Origin: Halocynthiibacter sp. SDUM655004
Lineage (GTDB): Bacteria > Pseudomonadota > Alphaproteobacteria > Rhodobacterales > Rhodobacteraceae
Direction: 5' to 3'
DNA length: 64,000 nt
NCBI RefSeq assembly: GCF_026015885.1
Contig: NZ_JAPDUG010000003.1
Span: 124,001 to 188,000, forward strand
Positions 43,280 through 52,996 of this stretch are shown in pieces. Below the pieces are notes generated by a model. The model had not been told where the DNA came from. It saw only the letters and a list, made by a program, of their open reading frames with translations, and made no database searches. A program made the position numbers and the translations under genes. The stretch's first letter is position 1; every line of letters begins with the position of its first letter.

Positions 43280-43497
43280 ATATTTGCCTATTTTCCTTGT
43301 TGTGTTTTAGTAACCAACACCTCCGGCGCGGGCAAGGTTTTTCGCGGGAACATATGCGAACTATATATAAAGACGCGGCGGGGTGGTTTCTGTGGGTGAA
43401 ATAAGGTGTGGCAAACCTGCACCAACACAGGAAGCTTTGAGCAATACCCCTATCAGAAACTTGCAAACGAAGCGCCAAAGAGCGATTGAACAGCATA

Positions 43498-43523
43498 CTC
43501 AATACGGATTCCCCTGTATTGAG
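43498..43523. promoter_or_regulatory. Hairpin in the porin leader
   Basis: Perfect arms CTCAATAC (43498-43505) and GTATTGAG (43516-43523) around 10 bases, 32 bases before the porin start. It could stabilise the message, bind a small RNA, or be a regulator operator on DNA. Confidence 0.5.
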
Positions 43524-43555
43524 GTGAACCTTTAATCTCAATGAGGGAAAACGAA

Positions 43556-44530
43556 ATGAAAAAGTTTCTGATTGCTACTACAGCTCTCGTAGCTACAGCT
43601 GGCGCTTCCTACGCAGACGTTTCCGTATCCGGTGACGGCCGTATGGGTGTTGTATTTGATGGCGACGACTGGGATATGTCCAGCCGTGTTCGCGGTAAGC
43701 TTACTCTGTCCGGTGAAACAGACGGCGGCGTAACTTTCGGCGGATCTTTCGACATCCACAACGCTGCAGCAGCTGCTGCCGGTACATCCGGCCACATCTT
43801 TGCTTCCGGCGCATTCGGCAAGCTCTCCATGGGTGACGTTGACGGTGCTGCTAAAGCTGCTGTTGGTAACGTTTCCGCAGTTGGTTACACACTGCTGAAC
43901 GAAACTAACAAAAACCTCTTCATCAACGCTGGTACAGACGTTGACGGCGACGGCACAGACGACACAGCATACCCAGTTCCATCGGCTCTTTATGAGTACT
44001 CGACTGGTGCGCTGACACTCTACGCTGGTATCGGCCAAATCGGTGGTACTTCTTACACACTGGGAACCGGTACAACAGCTGTAACCGCTGACTTTGGTCA
44101 GTCCTACTCTTTGGGTGTTAAGTACGTTGTAAGCGGTTTCACACTGAGTGCTGGTTACGAAGCTACTCAAGACGTGAGCTTCGCCAACACAACAACTACT
44201 CTTGACCAAGGCTCGATTTCCGGCTTCCACCTCGGTGCAGACTGGACAAACGGTGCTCTGACTCTGAAAGGCCGCGCTGGTCTTCTGGACCTCGGCGACA
44301 CACTCGGCGACGCTCACCAGTGGGCTGTTTCTGCTGACTACGCCTTCGGTGCAACAACTGTAACAGGTTACTACCGTTGGATTAACGCTGACTGGGCTGC
44401 TGACACAGCTTGGGCATACGGTCTTGGCGCTGCATACGACCTCGGTGGTGGTGCTGCGATCAAAGGTGGTATTGAGAAGACTTCTGCTTCCAAAACTATC
44501 GCCGACCTCGGTATGACATTCAGCTTCTAA
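43556..44530 (+). CDS. Major outer-membrane porin (Rhodobacter type)
   Basis: 324 residues from ATG 43556 (MKKFLIATTALVATAGASYA signal, cut after ADV-type site near 21); an in-frame ATG 15 bases upstream is less likely. Beta-strand-rich, ends with aromatic FSF, the C-terminal signature of porins. Codon use is strongly biased (many GCT, GGT, ACA), as for highly expressed genes. Forms general diffusion channels. A UUCG-type terminator follows. Confidence 0.92.
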   Translation: MKKFLIATTALVATAGASYADVSVSGDGRMGVVFDGDDWDMSSRVRGKLTLSGETDGGVTFGGSFDIHNAAAAAAGTSGHIFASGAFGKLSMGDVDGAAKAAVGNVSAVGYTLLNETNKNLFINAGTDVDGDGTDDTAYPVPSALYEYSTGALTLYAGIGQIGGTSYTLGTGTTAVTADFGQSYSLGVKYVVSGFTLSAGYEATQDVSFANTTTTLDQGSISGFHLGADWTNGALTLKGRAGLLDLGDTLGDAHQWAVSADYAFGATTVTGYYRWINADWAADTAWAYGLGAAYDLGGGAAIKGGIEKTSASKTIADLGMTFSF

Positions 44531-44554
44531 TCCATCCGGATTATTTGAATGGGG

Positions 44555-44580
44555 AAGAGCGGGCTTCGGTCCGCTCTTTT
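44555..44580 (+). terminator. Porin terminator with TTCG tetraloop
   Basis: Arms AAGAGCGG and CCGCTCTT extend by a GC pair and GT wobble to a TTCG tetraloop, then TTTTCTTTT. Very stable. Confidence 0.88.
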
Positions 44581-44631
44581 CTTTTGTGCAGAGATGTGGC
44601 TCATTGTGGCAAGCTAGAAATAGAGGCCTAA

Positions 44632-45297
44632 ATGTCGCTTGCTGATATCCAATCCAGAATAACATCCGCAGAGCAACAAGCCGGGCGTAAAGCCGGCTCT
44701 ACCAAGCTCATCGCGGTCTCCAAGGTTCAACCCAACGAAAATGTTCGAAGTGTTCTTGAGCAAGGACACAAATTGTTCGGAGAGAACAAAGTACAGGAAG
44801 CTGCCGGCAAGTGGCCGAAATTTCGTGAGCAGTTTGAACAGGTTAACGTACACCTTCTCGGCCCGCTTCAAACCAACAAAGCACGTCAGGCGATGGGCCT
44901 CTTTGAAGCCATCCACTCGCTCGACCGCCCGAAGCTTGCAAATACCCTAGCGCGGCTGGCGCAAGAATTGGGGAACTGCCCCGATCTCTTTATTCAGGTT
45001 AACACCGGCGAAGAAGCTCAGAAATCGGGTGTTTCCGTTTCTGATGCAGACCAGTTTATCGCGGATTGCCGTGAGCTTGGCCTGCCTGTTGTCGGCCTGA
45101 TGTGCCTTCCTCCCGCGCAAGAAGATCCCGCCCCTCACTTCCGGAGTTTGCGCGCAATTGCCGAGCAAAATGGGCTTGAAAACCTGTCTATGGGGATGAG
45201 CGCAGACTTTGAAATTGCTATCCAAGAAGGCGCAACACACGTGCGTGTTGGGTCTGCTATTTTTGGAGCGCGTGATTATTCGGGGCAGGCGCGCTAA
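44632..45297 (+). CDS. PLP homeostasis protein YggS
   Basis: 221 residues, PROSC family. PLP-binding lysine in LIAVSKVQP (about 30-32); [10 protein letters not shown] and [23 protein letters not shown] as expected. Binds pyridoxal phosphate and balances free vitamin B6. Single gene between the porin terminator and a convergent pair. Confidence 0.92.
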   Translation: MSLADIQSRITSAEQQAGRKAGSTKLIAVSKVQPNENVRSVLEQGHKLFGENKVQEAAGKWPKFREQFEQVNVHLLGPLQTNKARQAMGLFEAIHSLDRPKLANTLARLAQELGNCPDLFIQVNTGEEAQKSGVSVSDADQFIADCRELGLPVVGLMCLPPAQEDPAPHFRSLRAIAEQNGLENLSMGMSADFEIAIQEGATHVRVGSAIFGARDYSGQAR

Positions 45298-45299
45298 GG

Positions 45300-45806
45300 C
45301 TACGGGCGAATGGCAATCCGGCTCCGCTCTGTCCAGTGCTCGAGTATCCACAACAGGTTCTGCCGTTCAAACGCTATGCAGCCCTCAGTCGGGTACCGTC
45401 GTTTGCGCCAGATGTGCACAAAGATCGCCGAACCAGCCCCTGCGGTTGCGTTAGGATAGTTGTAATCGGTAACGAGCACCAAATCATAAAGCGGATCGCT
45501 CCGCCTTAGCTTTTCGTGGCTATATTCGGGCTCGGGCAGCTTCCGAAGGTGATTATAAAGCGGGTCAGTAATGTCGTCTGACCAAATATCGCGTGGGCCT
45601 ATTGGCTTCATCTCAAAAGGCAGCGGTGGCGGTGAAATTCGATCTGGCCGATAAAACCCACTTAAAATACGCATGGGCGTAACCGGAGTTGCCCCATCGC
45701 CCTCTTGTTTGTTTTCTGTAAACCCTGAACGGCCAATCGAGCAGGGCAAGTAGCGGCCACCAAAACGTGCACCCCATTTGGTCACAACTAGATCACGTGT
45801 GCTCAC
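45300..45806 (-). CDS. L,D-transpeptidase family (YkuD) protein
   Basis: 168 residues; the catalytic motif H-x-n-G-C is seen in IFVHIWRKRRYPTEGCIAF with His131 and Cys141 approximately. No clear signal peptide, so it may be cytoplasmic or need another start. In Rhodobacterales such short YkuD proteins are common and usually sit near ribA. Overlaps ribA by 4 bases. Confidence 0.82.
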   Translation of the reverse strand: MSTRDLVVTKWGARFGGRYLPCSIGRSGFTENKQEGDGATPVTPMRILSGFYRPDRISPPPLPFEMKPIGPRDIWSDDITDPLYNHLRKLPEPEYSHEKLRRSDPLYDLVLVTDYNYPNATAGAGSAIFVHIWRKRRYPTEGCIAFERQNLLWILEHWTERSRIAIRP

Positions 45807-46900
45807 AGTATATGACCTGATTTTGCGGCTTTGGTCGCCAAATAGGCGCGATTATGGGCGTTCTCGCCAACTTTGAGCGGAACACGTGTGTCGACTGAAA
45901 TTCCGGTGGCTTCCATCATCGCAACCTTTGCAGGGTTGTTTGTCATGAGATTCACGGAACTGAAGCCCAACTCCTTGAGAATTTCAGCACCTAAACGGAA
46001 ATCTCGCTCGTCGTCCTCGAAGCCGAGACGGTGATTTGCTTCAACGGTGTCAAACCCTTGATCTTGAAGGGAATAAGCGCGCATCTTGTTAGCGAGCCCG
46101 ATGCCACGGCCTTCTTGATTGAGATACAGAAGGACCCCTGCGCCCTCGTGCCCCATTTGCGCAAGCGCGGCACGAAGCTGTGGACCGCAATCACACTTCA
46201 AACTGCCCATCAGATCGCCAGTGAAGCACGCCGAATGAAGTCGACACAACACGGGTTTGCTGCGGTCGGGGCGCCCGATTTCAATTGCATAGTGCTCTTC
46301 TCCTCCATCATCAGGGCGGAAAACGTGAAGCCGTCCAGCTTCTGAAACCTCAAGCGGTACACGTGCGGCGGCGACAGCGGAAAGAGGCGAGCGCGAGAGG
46401 ATTTCGGCTTCTGCGTTCTCAAGCGCAATGTAGGTAAGATCGTTGCTTGCTGCGAATTCCGCACCGTTTTCAATGGGTAACATGACAGCGGCAGGAAGGA
46501 GTCGCGCAGCTTTTGCGAGGGATACAGCGGATCGAGCAATGCAACTTGCCCCTTCGCGCAGCGTGTTTAGCGGCCCTTTCATCGGCGACGCGAGGTCATC
46601 GGCCGGGTCTGCGATCGAGTGAATCCAGTTGATATCCGTATCAGCGGGAACGCGTACGCGCGCGACGTTCGAATCATAAGCGCGTGCCTTGAGAGTTTCT
46701 GCACGGCGTGTGGTGATCGCAAGGAGTAGCTCGGTATCAGAGGCTCGAAGCTTTGCCAGCATCTCTGCCGAAAGCGTTTCAGCGCTTACAACCAACGCGG
46801 ATTCGCCGGATTTTGACATGACAACCGGAAGCCCCATGCGCAAATCGGCACGTGCTCGTGCGAGTCTTTCGGAAAGGTTCGGGGCAAATTGCATGGGCAA
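45803..46900 (-). CDS. ribA: GTP cyclohydrolase II with degenerate RibB-like N-terminal region
   Basis: 365 residues. First riboflavin step from GTP. C-terminal half: zinc cysteines in HSACFTGDLMGSLKCDCG, and NQEGRGIGLANKMRAY, catalytic Tyr/Arg region HRLGFEDDERDF. The N-terminal 150 residues do not look like a working DHBP synthase but follow its length roughly, so it may be a vestige. Overlaps the L,D-transpeptidase gene by 4 bases. Confidence 0.9.
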   Translation of the reverse strand: MPMQFAPNLSERLARARADLRMGLPVVMSKSGESALVVSAETLSAEMLAKLRASDTELLLAITTRRAETLKARAYDSNVARVRVPADTDINWIHSIADPADDLASPMKGPLNTLREGASCIARSAVSLAKAARLLPAAVMLPIENGAEFAASNDLTYIALENAEAEILSRSPLSAVAAARVPLEVSEAGRLHVFRPDDGGEEHYAIEIGRPDRSKPVLCRLHSACFTGDLMGSLKCDCGPQLRAALAQMGHEGAGVLLYLNQEGRGIGLANKMRAYSLQDQGFDTVEANHRLGFEDDERDFRLGAEILKELGFSSVNLMTNNPAKVAMMEATGISVDTRVPLKVGENAHNRAYLATKAAKSGHIL

Positions 46901-47055
46901 ACTCTGTTACAGATATATCCCGACATGTAACCATAACCGCAGGGAATTGAAACATATCCCGCATTTTCGACACGTACGCGTGAGTTTTTTTGAGCCACTC
47001 TTGTTTTGGATACGTATCAGGAACAAATGTAAGGGAAGACAACGGAGGGCAAAGA

Positions 47056-47742
47056 ATGCCAGCGCTTAAGAAAATTCTCTTGGTTGATGACGACGACGAC
47101 TTGCGTGAAGCACTGTCGGAACAGTTGGTTATGACAGAGGAATTTGATGTTTTCGAAGCTGACAACGGCTCGAATGCAATGACCAAGGCCAAAGAGGCGA
47201 TCTACGATCTGGTTATTCTGGATGTAGGTCTCCCCGATACGGATGGGCGGGAATTGTGCCGATTGCTGCGGAAGCAGGGCGTGAAATGCCCGATTCTGAT
47301 GCTCACCGGACATGACAGTGATGCAGATACGATCCTCGGCCTCGATGCCGGCGCGAACGACTACATCACGAAACCGTTCAAGTTTCCGGTCCTGCTCGCT
47401 CGGATCCGTGCGCAGCTTCGCCAACATGAGCAATCAGAGGACGCGGTGTTCCAGCTTGGGCCATACACGTTCAAACCCGCGATGAAATTGCTTGAAACAG
47501 AGGACAACAAGAAGGTTCGCCTTACAGAGAAAGAGACGAACATTCTGAAGTTCCTCTATCGCGCGACGGGCGGCGTTGTTGCCCGCGATGTGCTTTTGCA
47601 TGAAGTCTGGGGATATAACGCAGGTGTGACAACACACACGCTTGAGACACATATCTACCGGTTGCGTCAAAAGATCGAACCCGATCCCGGCAATGCTAGA
47701 CTATTGGTGACAGAGAGCGGCGGATATCGCCTCGCGTCCTAA
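47056..47742 (+). CDS. OmpR-family response regulator
   Basis: 228 residues from ATG 47056; the frame is open 22 codons further up. Receiver domain with acidic pocket VDDDDDL, phospho-Asp in VILDVGLPDTDG (about Asp54), Thr (LTGH) and Lys (TKPFKF). C-terminal winged helix with VTTHTLETHIYRLRQKIE. No sensor kinase is next to it. The conserved receiver suggests it is phosphorylated. Its terminator lies inside the next, convergent gene. Confidence 0.92.
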   Translation: MPALKKILLVDDDDDLREALSEQLVMTEEFDVFEADNGSNAMTKAKEAIYDLVILDVGLPDTDGRELCRLLRKQGVKCPILMLTGHDSDADTILGLDAGANDYITKPFKFPVLLARIRAQLRQHEQSEDAVFQLGPYTFKPAMKLLETEDNKKVRLTEKETNILKFLYRATGGVVARDVLLHEVWGYNAGVTTHTLETHIYRLRQKIEPDPGNARLLVTESGGYRLAS

Positions 47743-47760
47743 ACAATCCCGGCGTCTGGG

Positions 47761-48858
47761 TTAAGACGCAACCTCCCTGTTGGACTGGCCCGGGCTTATT
47801 GCTCGGGCCCTTTTTACGACCGCAAGCGTCTGGTGCGATTTCAGGCAGGTGCGCGCAGCTTCAAAGCCACCCCAATTTTGTTCAAGCTGCGGGAATATCG
47901 CAAACAGCTCTTCCTGAACCGCTTGTTCCAATCCGTTGCAGGTCTGAGGGCCTGGAAGGAAACTCTCTGTTGGCAGGCCGTTAGAGTAAATGACCTGATG
48001 CGCATCAAAAAGCAGGTGGAAATACGCGGTACTTTCGCAATCTTCATCCTGCTGAATCGTTTCGCCGTTCTCTAAATGGATGGCAGAAGCCAAGACCTCT
48101 TCTTCGCCGAAATAGACCAATGCGCGCCAGTCACTGATCAAAACGCGGTGCTGTGGCGATACGTGTAGGTCATTCTCGGGCAGACCTGCGCCAAACGCGT
48201 TTGCGTGTATTCTAACGGGTCGGAGTTCAGGGCGGGCGGCGAGCATTTCACGCGATATTTCAGCGTGACCAATCCAGCGCAGCGGTTGATATCCGTTGTC
48301 TCTTGTTTTGATTAAATCCCCGACTTTGAGAGCCTCAACAGGGCGTGGGCCCATGTCGGTTTCTATGAGAGTTCCTGCGCAGAAACAGGGCGGATCGGCG
48401 TAATCATTATAGGGGGTTGTGTTGCCGCCAGGCCCTTCGCTGGTTCCTGTTACGGTTAGAGGTACTCCAATTGGTGGGAATTCGCCGGTATCGCCGACAA
48501 ATGCCAAACCTTCAATTGTGCCGTAGGAATTGCCACCACCTTCAACGATGTTAAAGCCGATAAGTGTATATTCGTTACCATCAGGATCTTCGACAGTCAG
48601 CGTATATTCCGCTTCAACGCGGGCACCTGCTGAATAGTTGGTCCCACCGTAACTTATTCCGTTGGTCAGAGTCTGACTGCTATCGTTATCCTCGAAGTTT
48701 CCATCGTTGTCGGTAATCTCAACGGGTACCCAACTGTTATTGTTGAGTGTGATTTCAAGGTCTTGCAGATGTGAGCCATCGCCTTGGGTGTAACCAGAAA
48801 TCTCGCCGCCGCCACTGACGCTCACAGACCCTTCGGGCAACGTATAAATTGTTGGCAT
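47761..48858 (-). CDS. Hint-domain exported or surface protein
   Basis: 365 residues. N-terminal 150 residues are beta-rich, acidic and low in lysine (Asp/Gly/Ser/Thr), like RTX-associated or calcium-binding surface proteins. From 158 a Hint domain begins: CFCAGTLIETDMGPRPVEALKVGDLIKTRDNGYQPLRWIGH and HVSPQHRVLI, with Cys at the splice-like position. Roseobacters have many such Hint proteins of unknown function. No signal peptide, so secretion would be type I. Confidence 0.85.
   Translation of the reverse strand: MPTIYTLPEGSVSVSGGGEISGYTQGDGSHLQDLEITLNNNSWVPVEITDNDGNFEDNDSSQTLTNGISYGGTNYSAGARVEAEYTLTVEDPDGNEYTLIGFNIVEGGGNSYGTIEGLAFVGDTGEFPPIGVPLTVTGTSEGPGGNTTPYNDYADPPCFCAGTLIETDMGPRPVEALKVGDLIKTRDNGYQPLRWIGHAEISREMLAARPELRPVRIHANAFGAGLPENDLHVSPQHRVLISDWRALVYFGEEEVLASAIHLENGETIQQDEDCESTAYFHLLFDAHQVIYSNGLPTESFLPGPQTCNGLEQAVQEELFAIFPQLEQNWGGFEAARTCLKSHQTLAVVKRARAISPGQSNREVAS
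47787..47816 (+). terminator. Terminator of the response regulator, inside the Hint gene
   Basis: Arms GGCCCGGGC and GCTCGGGCC (one GT wobble) around TTATT, then CTTTTT. It lies in the 3' end of the convergent gene's coding sequence. Confidence 0.75.
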
Positions 48859-49059
48859 CGCGTCCTCTTAACTTAATCGCGTCATTAACTGGTTACTACC
48901 TGACGAGATTACAATTAAATCGGGGTAAATCGATAGCAGAAACCTGTCAACGTTAAGTCATTCGCCCCGCATTGCGGCAATTAGAGGAAACCGCAGCTTT
49001 TGGGTGGCGCTCATACTTTGGCTGGCATAGCCTCTTGCCAACTTAAACTGGAGCGCCCA

Positions 49060-49848
49060 ATGGCATTTACCCTTTGTACATGGAACATCAATTCCGTTCG
49101 TTTGCGTGAGCCGATTGTTTTGAAGCTTCTAAAGGAGGAAGCGCCAGACGTGCTTTGCCTTCAGGAATGCAAAAGCCCTGTGGAAAAAATCCCTGTCGAA
49201 GGCTTAAAGGCGCTGGGGTATGAGCACATGGTTGCGAATGGTCAAAAGGGATACAATGGTGTTGCGATCATCTCTCGACTGCCACTGGCACTAGCGGGGA
49301 TGCATGACTTTGCGCAACTCGGACACGCGCGCCATGTCGCTGCAAAGCTCGAAAATGGCGTGACCATCCATAACCATTACGTGCCCGCAGGCGGCGATGT
49401 GCCAGACCGTGAGGTGAACGAAAAATTCGGGCAGAAACTCGACTATCTGGCGGATATGCGAGACGATTTTCGGGCCAATGCTCCAGAGAAATCAATTCTC
49501 GTTGGCGATCTGAATATTGCGCCGCGCGAGGATGATGTCTGGGATCACAAGAAGCTTCTCAAGGTGGTGAGCCATACCCCTATTGAGGTCGAGAAATTCG
49601 AAGAGACGCGCGAAGCCGGCAATTGGCAAGACGTGACCCGCGCCGATATCCCTGATGGGCGGCTATATAGCTGGTGGAGCTATCGTGCGCGTGATTGGGA
49701 TGCCGCTGACAAAGGCCGTAGGCTCGACCACGTATGGGCAACTGCGGACATCTCAGGAGCCGCTCACGGTTCGCGAGTTTACCGCGATGCGCGTGGATGG
49801 GAAAAACCAAGCGACCATGCCCCTGTCTTTGCGACGTTTGATCTTTGA
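49060..49848 (+). CDS. xth: Exodeoxyribonuclease III
   Basis: 262 residues from ATG 49060. AP endonuclease/3' exonuclease in base-excision repair. Blocks: CTWNINSVRLR, LCLQECKS with the metal Glu, HNHYVPAGGD, LVGDLNIAPREDDVWD, and C-terminal LDHVWAT and SDHAPV with the catalytic His. The further upstream ATG at 49000 is not supported. Confidence 0.95.
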   Translation: MAFTLCTWNINSVRLREPIVLKLLKEEAPDVLCLQECKSPVEKIPVEGLKALGYEHMVANGQKGYNGVAIISRLPLALAGMHDFAQLGHARHVAAKLENGVTIHNHYVPAGGDVPDREVNEKFGQKLDYLADMRDDFRANAPEKSILVGDLNIAPREDDVWDHKKLLKVVSHTPIEVEKFEETREAGNWQDVTRADIPDGRLYSWWSYRARDWDAADKGRRLDHVWATADISGAAHGSRVYRDARGWEKPSDHAPVFATFDL

Positions 49849-49900
49849 ACATGACAGCCTATATAGAGGCCAACCAAATCCGAATAACGGAAGATAAAAC

Positions 49901-50815
49901 ATGCTAGAACTCGGCCAGACGCAAGAACCCAACACCGAAACGCACGTCAAGGATGTTGACGAAGCTACCTTCATGCAGGAGGTGATCGAAGCCAGTCAGA
50001 CAGTTCCGGTGATCGTTGATTTCTGGGCGCCTTGGTGTGGCCCTTGTAAAACGCTCGGACCTGGGCTCGAAGAAGCGGTCAACAAGGCGGGCGGTGCGGT
50101 TAAGATGGCGAAGGTCGACGTTGACCAAAACAAGCAGATCGCGGCTCAACTCCAGATTCAGTCGATCCCAACGGTTTATGCTTTTTGGCAAGGTCAGCCG
50201 ATTGATGGTTTCCAAGGCGCGCTTCCACCGAGTGAAATCGGGAAGTTTGTAGAGAAAGTCGCTGCTGCGGGGCCCGGTGCGCCAGATGGCGGGCTTTCGG
50301 ATGCCATCGAAGCGGCTGATGCTATGTTTGATGCCGGAGAGTTGGACGACGCGCTGCAAATCTATCAGGCCGTAACAGAAGAAGACCCCGTGAATGTCGG
50401 TGGGCACGCGGGCGTAATCAAATCGCTGGTCGCATTGGGCAAAGCCGATGATGCCGAAGCAACGTTAAACGGCATTCCCGCAGAAATCGCGACAGACCCT
50501 CAAATCGAAGCCGTTCGCGCGCAAATCGACCTTGCCAAGCAAGCAGAGAACGCAGGCCCAGAAGCGGAATTGAAGGCTGCAGTTGAGGCTGATCCGGACA
50601 ACCACCAAGCGCGCTTTGACCTTGCAACAGCGCTTCATGCCGCTGGGGATACCGAGGGTGCCGTCGATATGCTGCTCGAACTGTTCAAACGCGATCGCGA
50701 GTGGAACGACGGTGCCGCCAAGGCCCAACTCTTCACAATTTTCGAAGCGTTGAAGCCTCAGGACCCGATTGCGCTCAATGGGCGTCGGAAACTTTCGTCG
50801 ATGATCTTTCTGTAA
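49901..50815 (+). CDS. CnoX-like thioredoxin-TPR co-chaperone
   Basis: 304 residues. N-terminal thioredoxin domain (20-120) with active site WCGPC in DFWAPWCGPCKTL; then tetratricopeptide-like helices (about 130-300). E. coli CnoX (YbbN) has lost the CXXC; this one keeps it, as in Caulobacter, so it can do redox chemistry and hold clients under oxidative stress. Leads a co-oriented LON/Trm112 group. Confidence 0.88.
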   Translation: MLELGQTQEPNTETHVKDVDEATFMQEVIEASQTVPVIVDFWAPWCGPCKTLGPGLEEAVNKAGGAVKMAKVDVDQNKQIAAQLQIQSIPTVYAFWQGQPIDGFQGALPPSEIGKFVEKVAAAGPGAPDGGLSDAIEAADAMFDAGELDDALQIYQAVTEEDPVNVGGHAGVIKSLVALGKADDAEATLNGIPAEIATDPQIEAVRAQIDLAKQAENAGPEAELKAAVEADPDNHQARFDLATALHAAGDTEGAVDMLLELFKRDREWNDGAAKAQLFTIFEALKPQDPIALNGRRKLSSMIFL

Positions 50816-50841
50816 CTTTGGAATAGGGGTAAGCTCGGAGG

Positions 50842-51507
50842 ATGCTTTCAGCCGCTGATCTACCATCAAATGTTCCGCTATTCCCCCTTCCTGGCGCGTT
50901 GTTGTTGCCGCGAGGGCGCTTACCGTTGCAGATTTTTGAACCGCGATACCTCGCGATGCTCGAGGATTGCCTTAAGACTTCGCATCGTCTGATCGGGATG
51001 ATTCAACCCATTTCCGATCAAGAAGACGACAGCGGACAAGACGAAAAAACCGTTCCGATCATGCATAAGATCGGGTGCGCTGGGCGTGTTGTCTCCTTTT
51101 CGGAGACCGTTGACGGGCGCTACATGGTTACGTTGGCTGGCATTTCGCGGTTCCGGTTGCGCGAAGCGAACGAAAGCTTTGCGCCCTATCTGACGGCAGA
51201 TGTCTCTTGGAAGGGTTTTGAGCGTGATTTGGGCGGAATAGAGACTGATTCCAACCTGAATCGGGATAGGCTGCTCACCCTACTTGAGAAGTATTTCAAT
51301 TCTGAGGAACTCGAGACAGACTGGGAAAGCCTCAAGAATGCAGAGGACGAACTGCTAATAAACTCTCTTTCAATGCTCTGTCCGTTTAGCTCAAAAGAAA
51401 AACAGGCTTTGCTTGAAGCCGAAGATCTAGCCAGTCGTCGCGAAACGCTCACTACCCTGATGGAGTTTGCGCTACGGTTTGGCCAAAGCGAGGATCGAAT
51501 CCAATGA
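50842..51507 (+). CDS. LON substrate-binding domain protein
   Basis: 221 residues of Lon N-terminal-type domain alone, without the ATPase or protease. Starts [34 protein letters not shown]. Function unknown; possibly recognises proteins for proteases. The ATGA overlap with Trm112 shows co-translation. Confidence 0.9.
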   Translation: MLSAADLPSNVPLFPLPGALLLPRGRLPLQIFEPRYLAMLEDCLKTSHRLIGMIQPISDQEDDSGQDEKTVPIMHKIGCAGRVVSFSETVDGRYMVTLAGISRFRLREANESFAPYLTADVSWKGFERDLGGIETDSNLNRDRLLTLLEKYFNSEELETDWESLKNAEDELLINSLSMLCPFSSKEKQALLEAEDLASRRETLTTLMEFALRFGQSEDRIQ

Positions 51508-51686
51508 GCCACGAAGGTGAATTTGACCCAAAAATGCTTGAAGCATTGGTCTGCCCGCTCACGCACAGCCGCCTTGAGTATGACGCTGCGAATGCCGAAC
51601 TGATCTCGCGGCCCGCCAATTTAGCCTTTCCGATCCGCAACGGAATTCCGGTGATGTTGGTCGACGAAGCCCGCGAGCTCGATTAA
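51504..51686 (+). CDS. Trm112-family small protein
   Basis: 60 residues: [17 protein letters not shown], then [18 protein letters not shown]. Partner or activator of methyltransferases in eukaryotes; in bacteria a small zinc-ribbon-like relative. It has one Cys, so a full zinc site is unlikely. Its stop overlaps the convergent ubiH stop by 4 bases. Confidence 0.9.
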   Translation: MSHEGEFDPKMLEALVCPLTHSRLEYDAANAELISRPANLAFPIRNGIPVMLVDEARELD

Positions 51687-52909
51687 ATCTGCTGCCCTTG
51701 CAAAAGCTTGGGCACATCGCCAGTTAATCCCGCGGCTTCGCGAATAAACCTACGCCGCAAACCGGGTACCGCATTGACCGCTCCAAGGCCGATGTCTCGG
51801 ATCGTGCGAAGCGTCGAATTGTCATTTGAAAACAGCTGGTTAAATCCATGCGTCGCCGCTGCAAGTGTATTGGTGTCAAAGCGGCGCCATTGCTGGTAGC
51901 GGCTCAAAACATCAGGCGCGCCAATGTCTTCGCCGCGCCGTTTGGCCATTACAAGAACTTCCGCCAGCGCCCCCACATCCCGCAGGCCAAGGTTAAGGCC
52001 CTGTCCGGCTATCGGGTGAATTGCGTGCGCCGCATCGCCAATCAAAGCAACACGTGGCGCGATCAGCGCGTTCGCAAGCGAAAGACCAAGCGGGTAGGCA
52101 AAACGCTTCCCTGCCAACGAAATATCGCCCAGAAAACTCCCGAAACGTGGTCGCAATTCTTCTAGAAAACCGTCGTCATCAAGGGCCGAAATGCGTTCTG
52201 CATTTTCGTGAGTTTCGCTCCAGACAATTGAAGACGCGTTTCCCGGAAGCGGGAGTATTGCCAGTGGCCCAGAAGGCATAAAGAACTGGTGCGCGCAGCC
52301 GTTATGCGGCTTCTCATGCGCAACCGCAGCAACCAGTGCGGTCTGGCCATAATCGTGCCTATTCCGGCTTAACCCCGCTCGTTTGGCGGTTCCGCTCGTC
52401 TTTCCATCAGAGCCGATAAGCAGCCTCGCGCGCAGTTGTTTTCCTGATGCAAGTGTTACCGTAGCGCCGCTTGAATCGACCTCTTGCGCCACAACGGTTT
52501 CTTGCGAGATCGTTTTAATGGCATCGCGAGATTTTAGCGCCTCGATCAGCGCTACGCGCAGGAAACGGTCCTCGATCATGTAACCCATAGGGCCATCTTC
52601 GATTTCGGCATGGTCAAAGTGCAATACGAAGGGCGATGGGCCTTCGCCCGCGCGGCCATCGGTTACTTTGATATCGAGAATTGGCTGGGAATGGTCTTGC
52701 ACATCATGCCAAACCCCAAGGGCACGCAAGAGTTTTTGCGAGGCCAGCGCCAAAGCGTAACCACGGCCATCAAAATCACCCGCCTTGCGGGTGTTCTCGG
52801 GCAGCGCATCGACAATGGTTACCGAAAAGCCGCCATCAGCCAGAGCAAGTGCGAGTGCGGTACCGTTCAGGCCGCCACCAACGAGCAAAATATCTGTGTC
52901 AAAATCCAT
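51683..52909 (-). CDS. ubiH: Ubiquinone biosynthesis FAD hydroxylase (UbiH/UbiF family)
   Basis: 408 residues from ATG 52909. FAD monooxygenase that hydroxylates the ubiquinone ring. FAD site [20 protein letters not shown], second block [24 protein letters not shown]. Which ring carbon it acts on cannot be told. Divergent from the amidase gene with about 90 bases between. Confidence 0.9.
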   Translation of the reverse strand: MDFDTDILLVGGGLNGTALALALADGGFSVTIVDALPENTRKAGDFDGRGYALALASQKLLRALGVWHDVQDHSQPILDIKVTDGRAGEGPSPFVLHFDHAEIEDGPMGYMIEDRFLRVALIEALKSRDAIKTISQETVVAQEVDSSGATVTLASGKQLRARLLIGSDGKTSGTAKRAGLSRNRHDYGQTALVAAVAHEKPHNGCAHQFFMPSGPLAILPLPGNASSIVWSETHENAERISALDDDGFLEELRPRFGSFLGDISLAGKRFAYPLGLSLANALIAPRVALIGDAAHAIHPIAGQGLNLGLRDVGALAEVLVMAKRRGEDIGAPDVLSRYQQWRRFDTNTLAAATHGFNQLFSNDNSTLRTIRDIGLGAVNAVPGLRRRFIREAAGLTGDVPKLLQGQQI

Positions 52910-52996
52910 AAGCTCATATTGCTGGAATTGTGGGGATTGTCCATGATCCAAGGGCTAGATAGGGTTAACGTCGGTGTGAAATTTCGTGAGGACACA

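Noticed and set aside
43538-44665. A 375-codon open frame antisense to the porin
   Set aside because: It mirrors the porin's strong codon bias, the product is Cys/Ser/Val-rich and resembles no protein, and it lacks a ribosome site.
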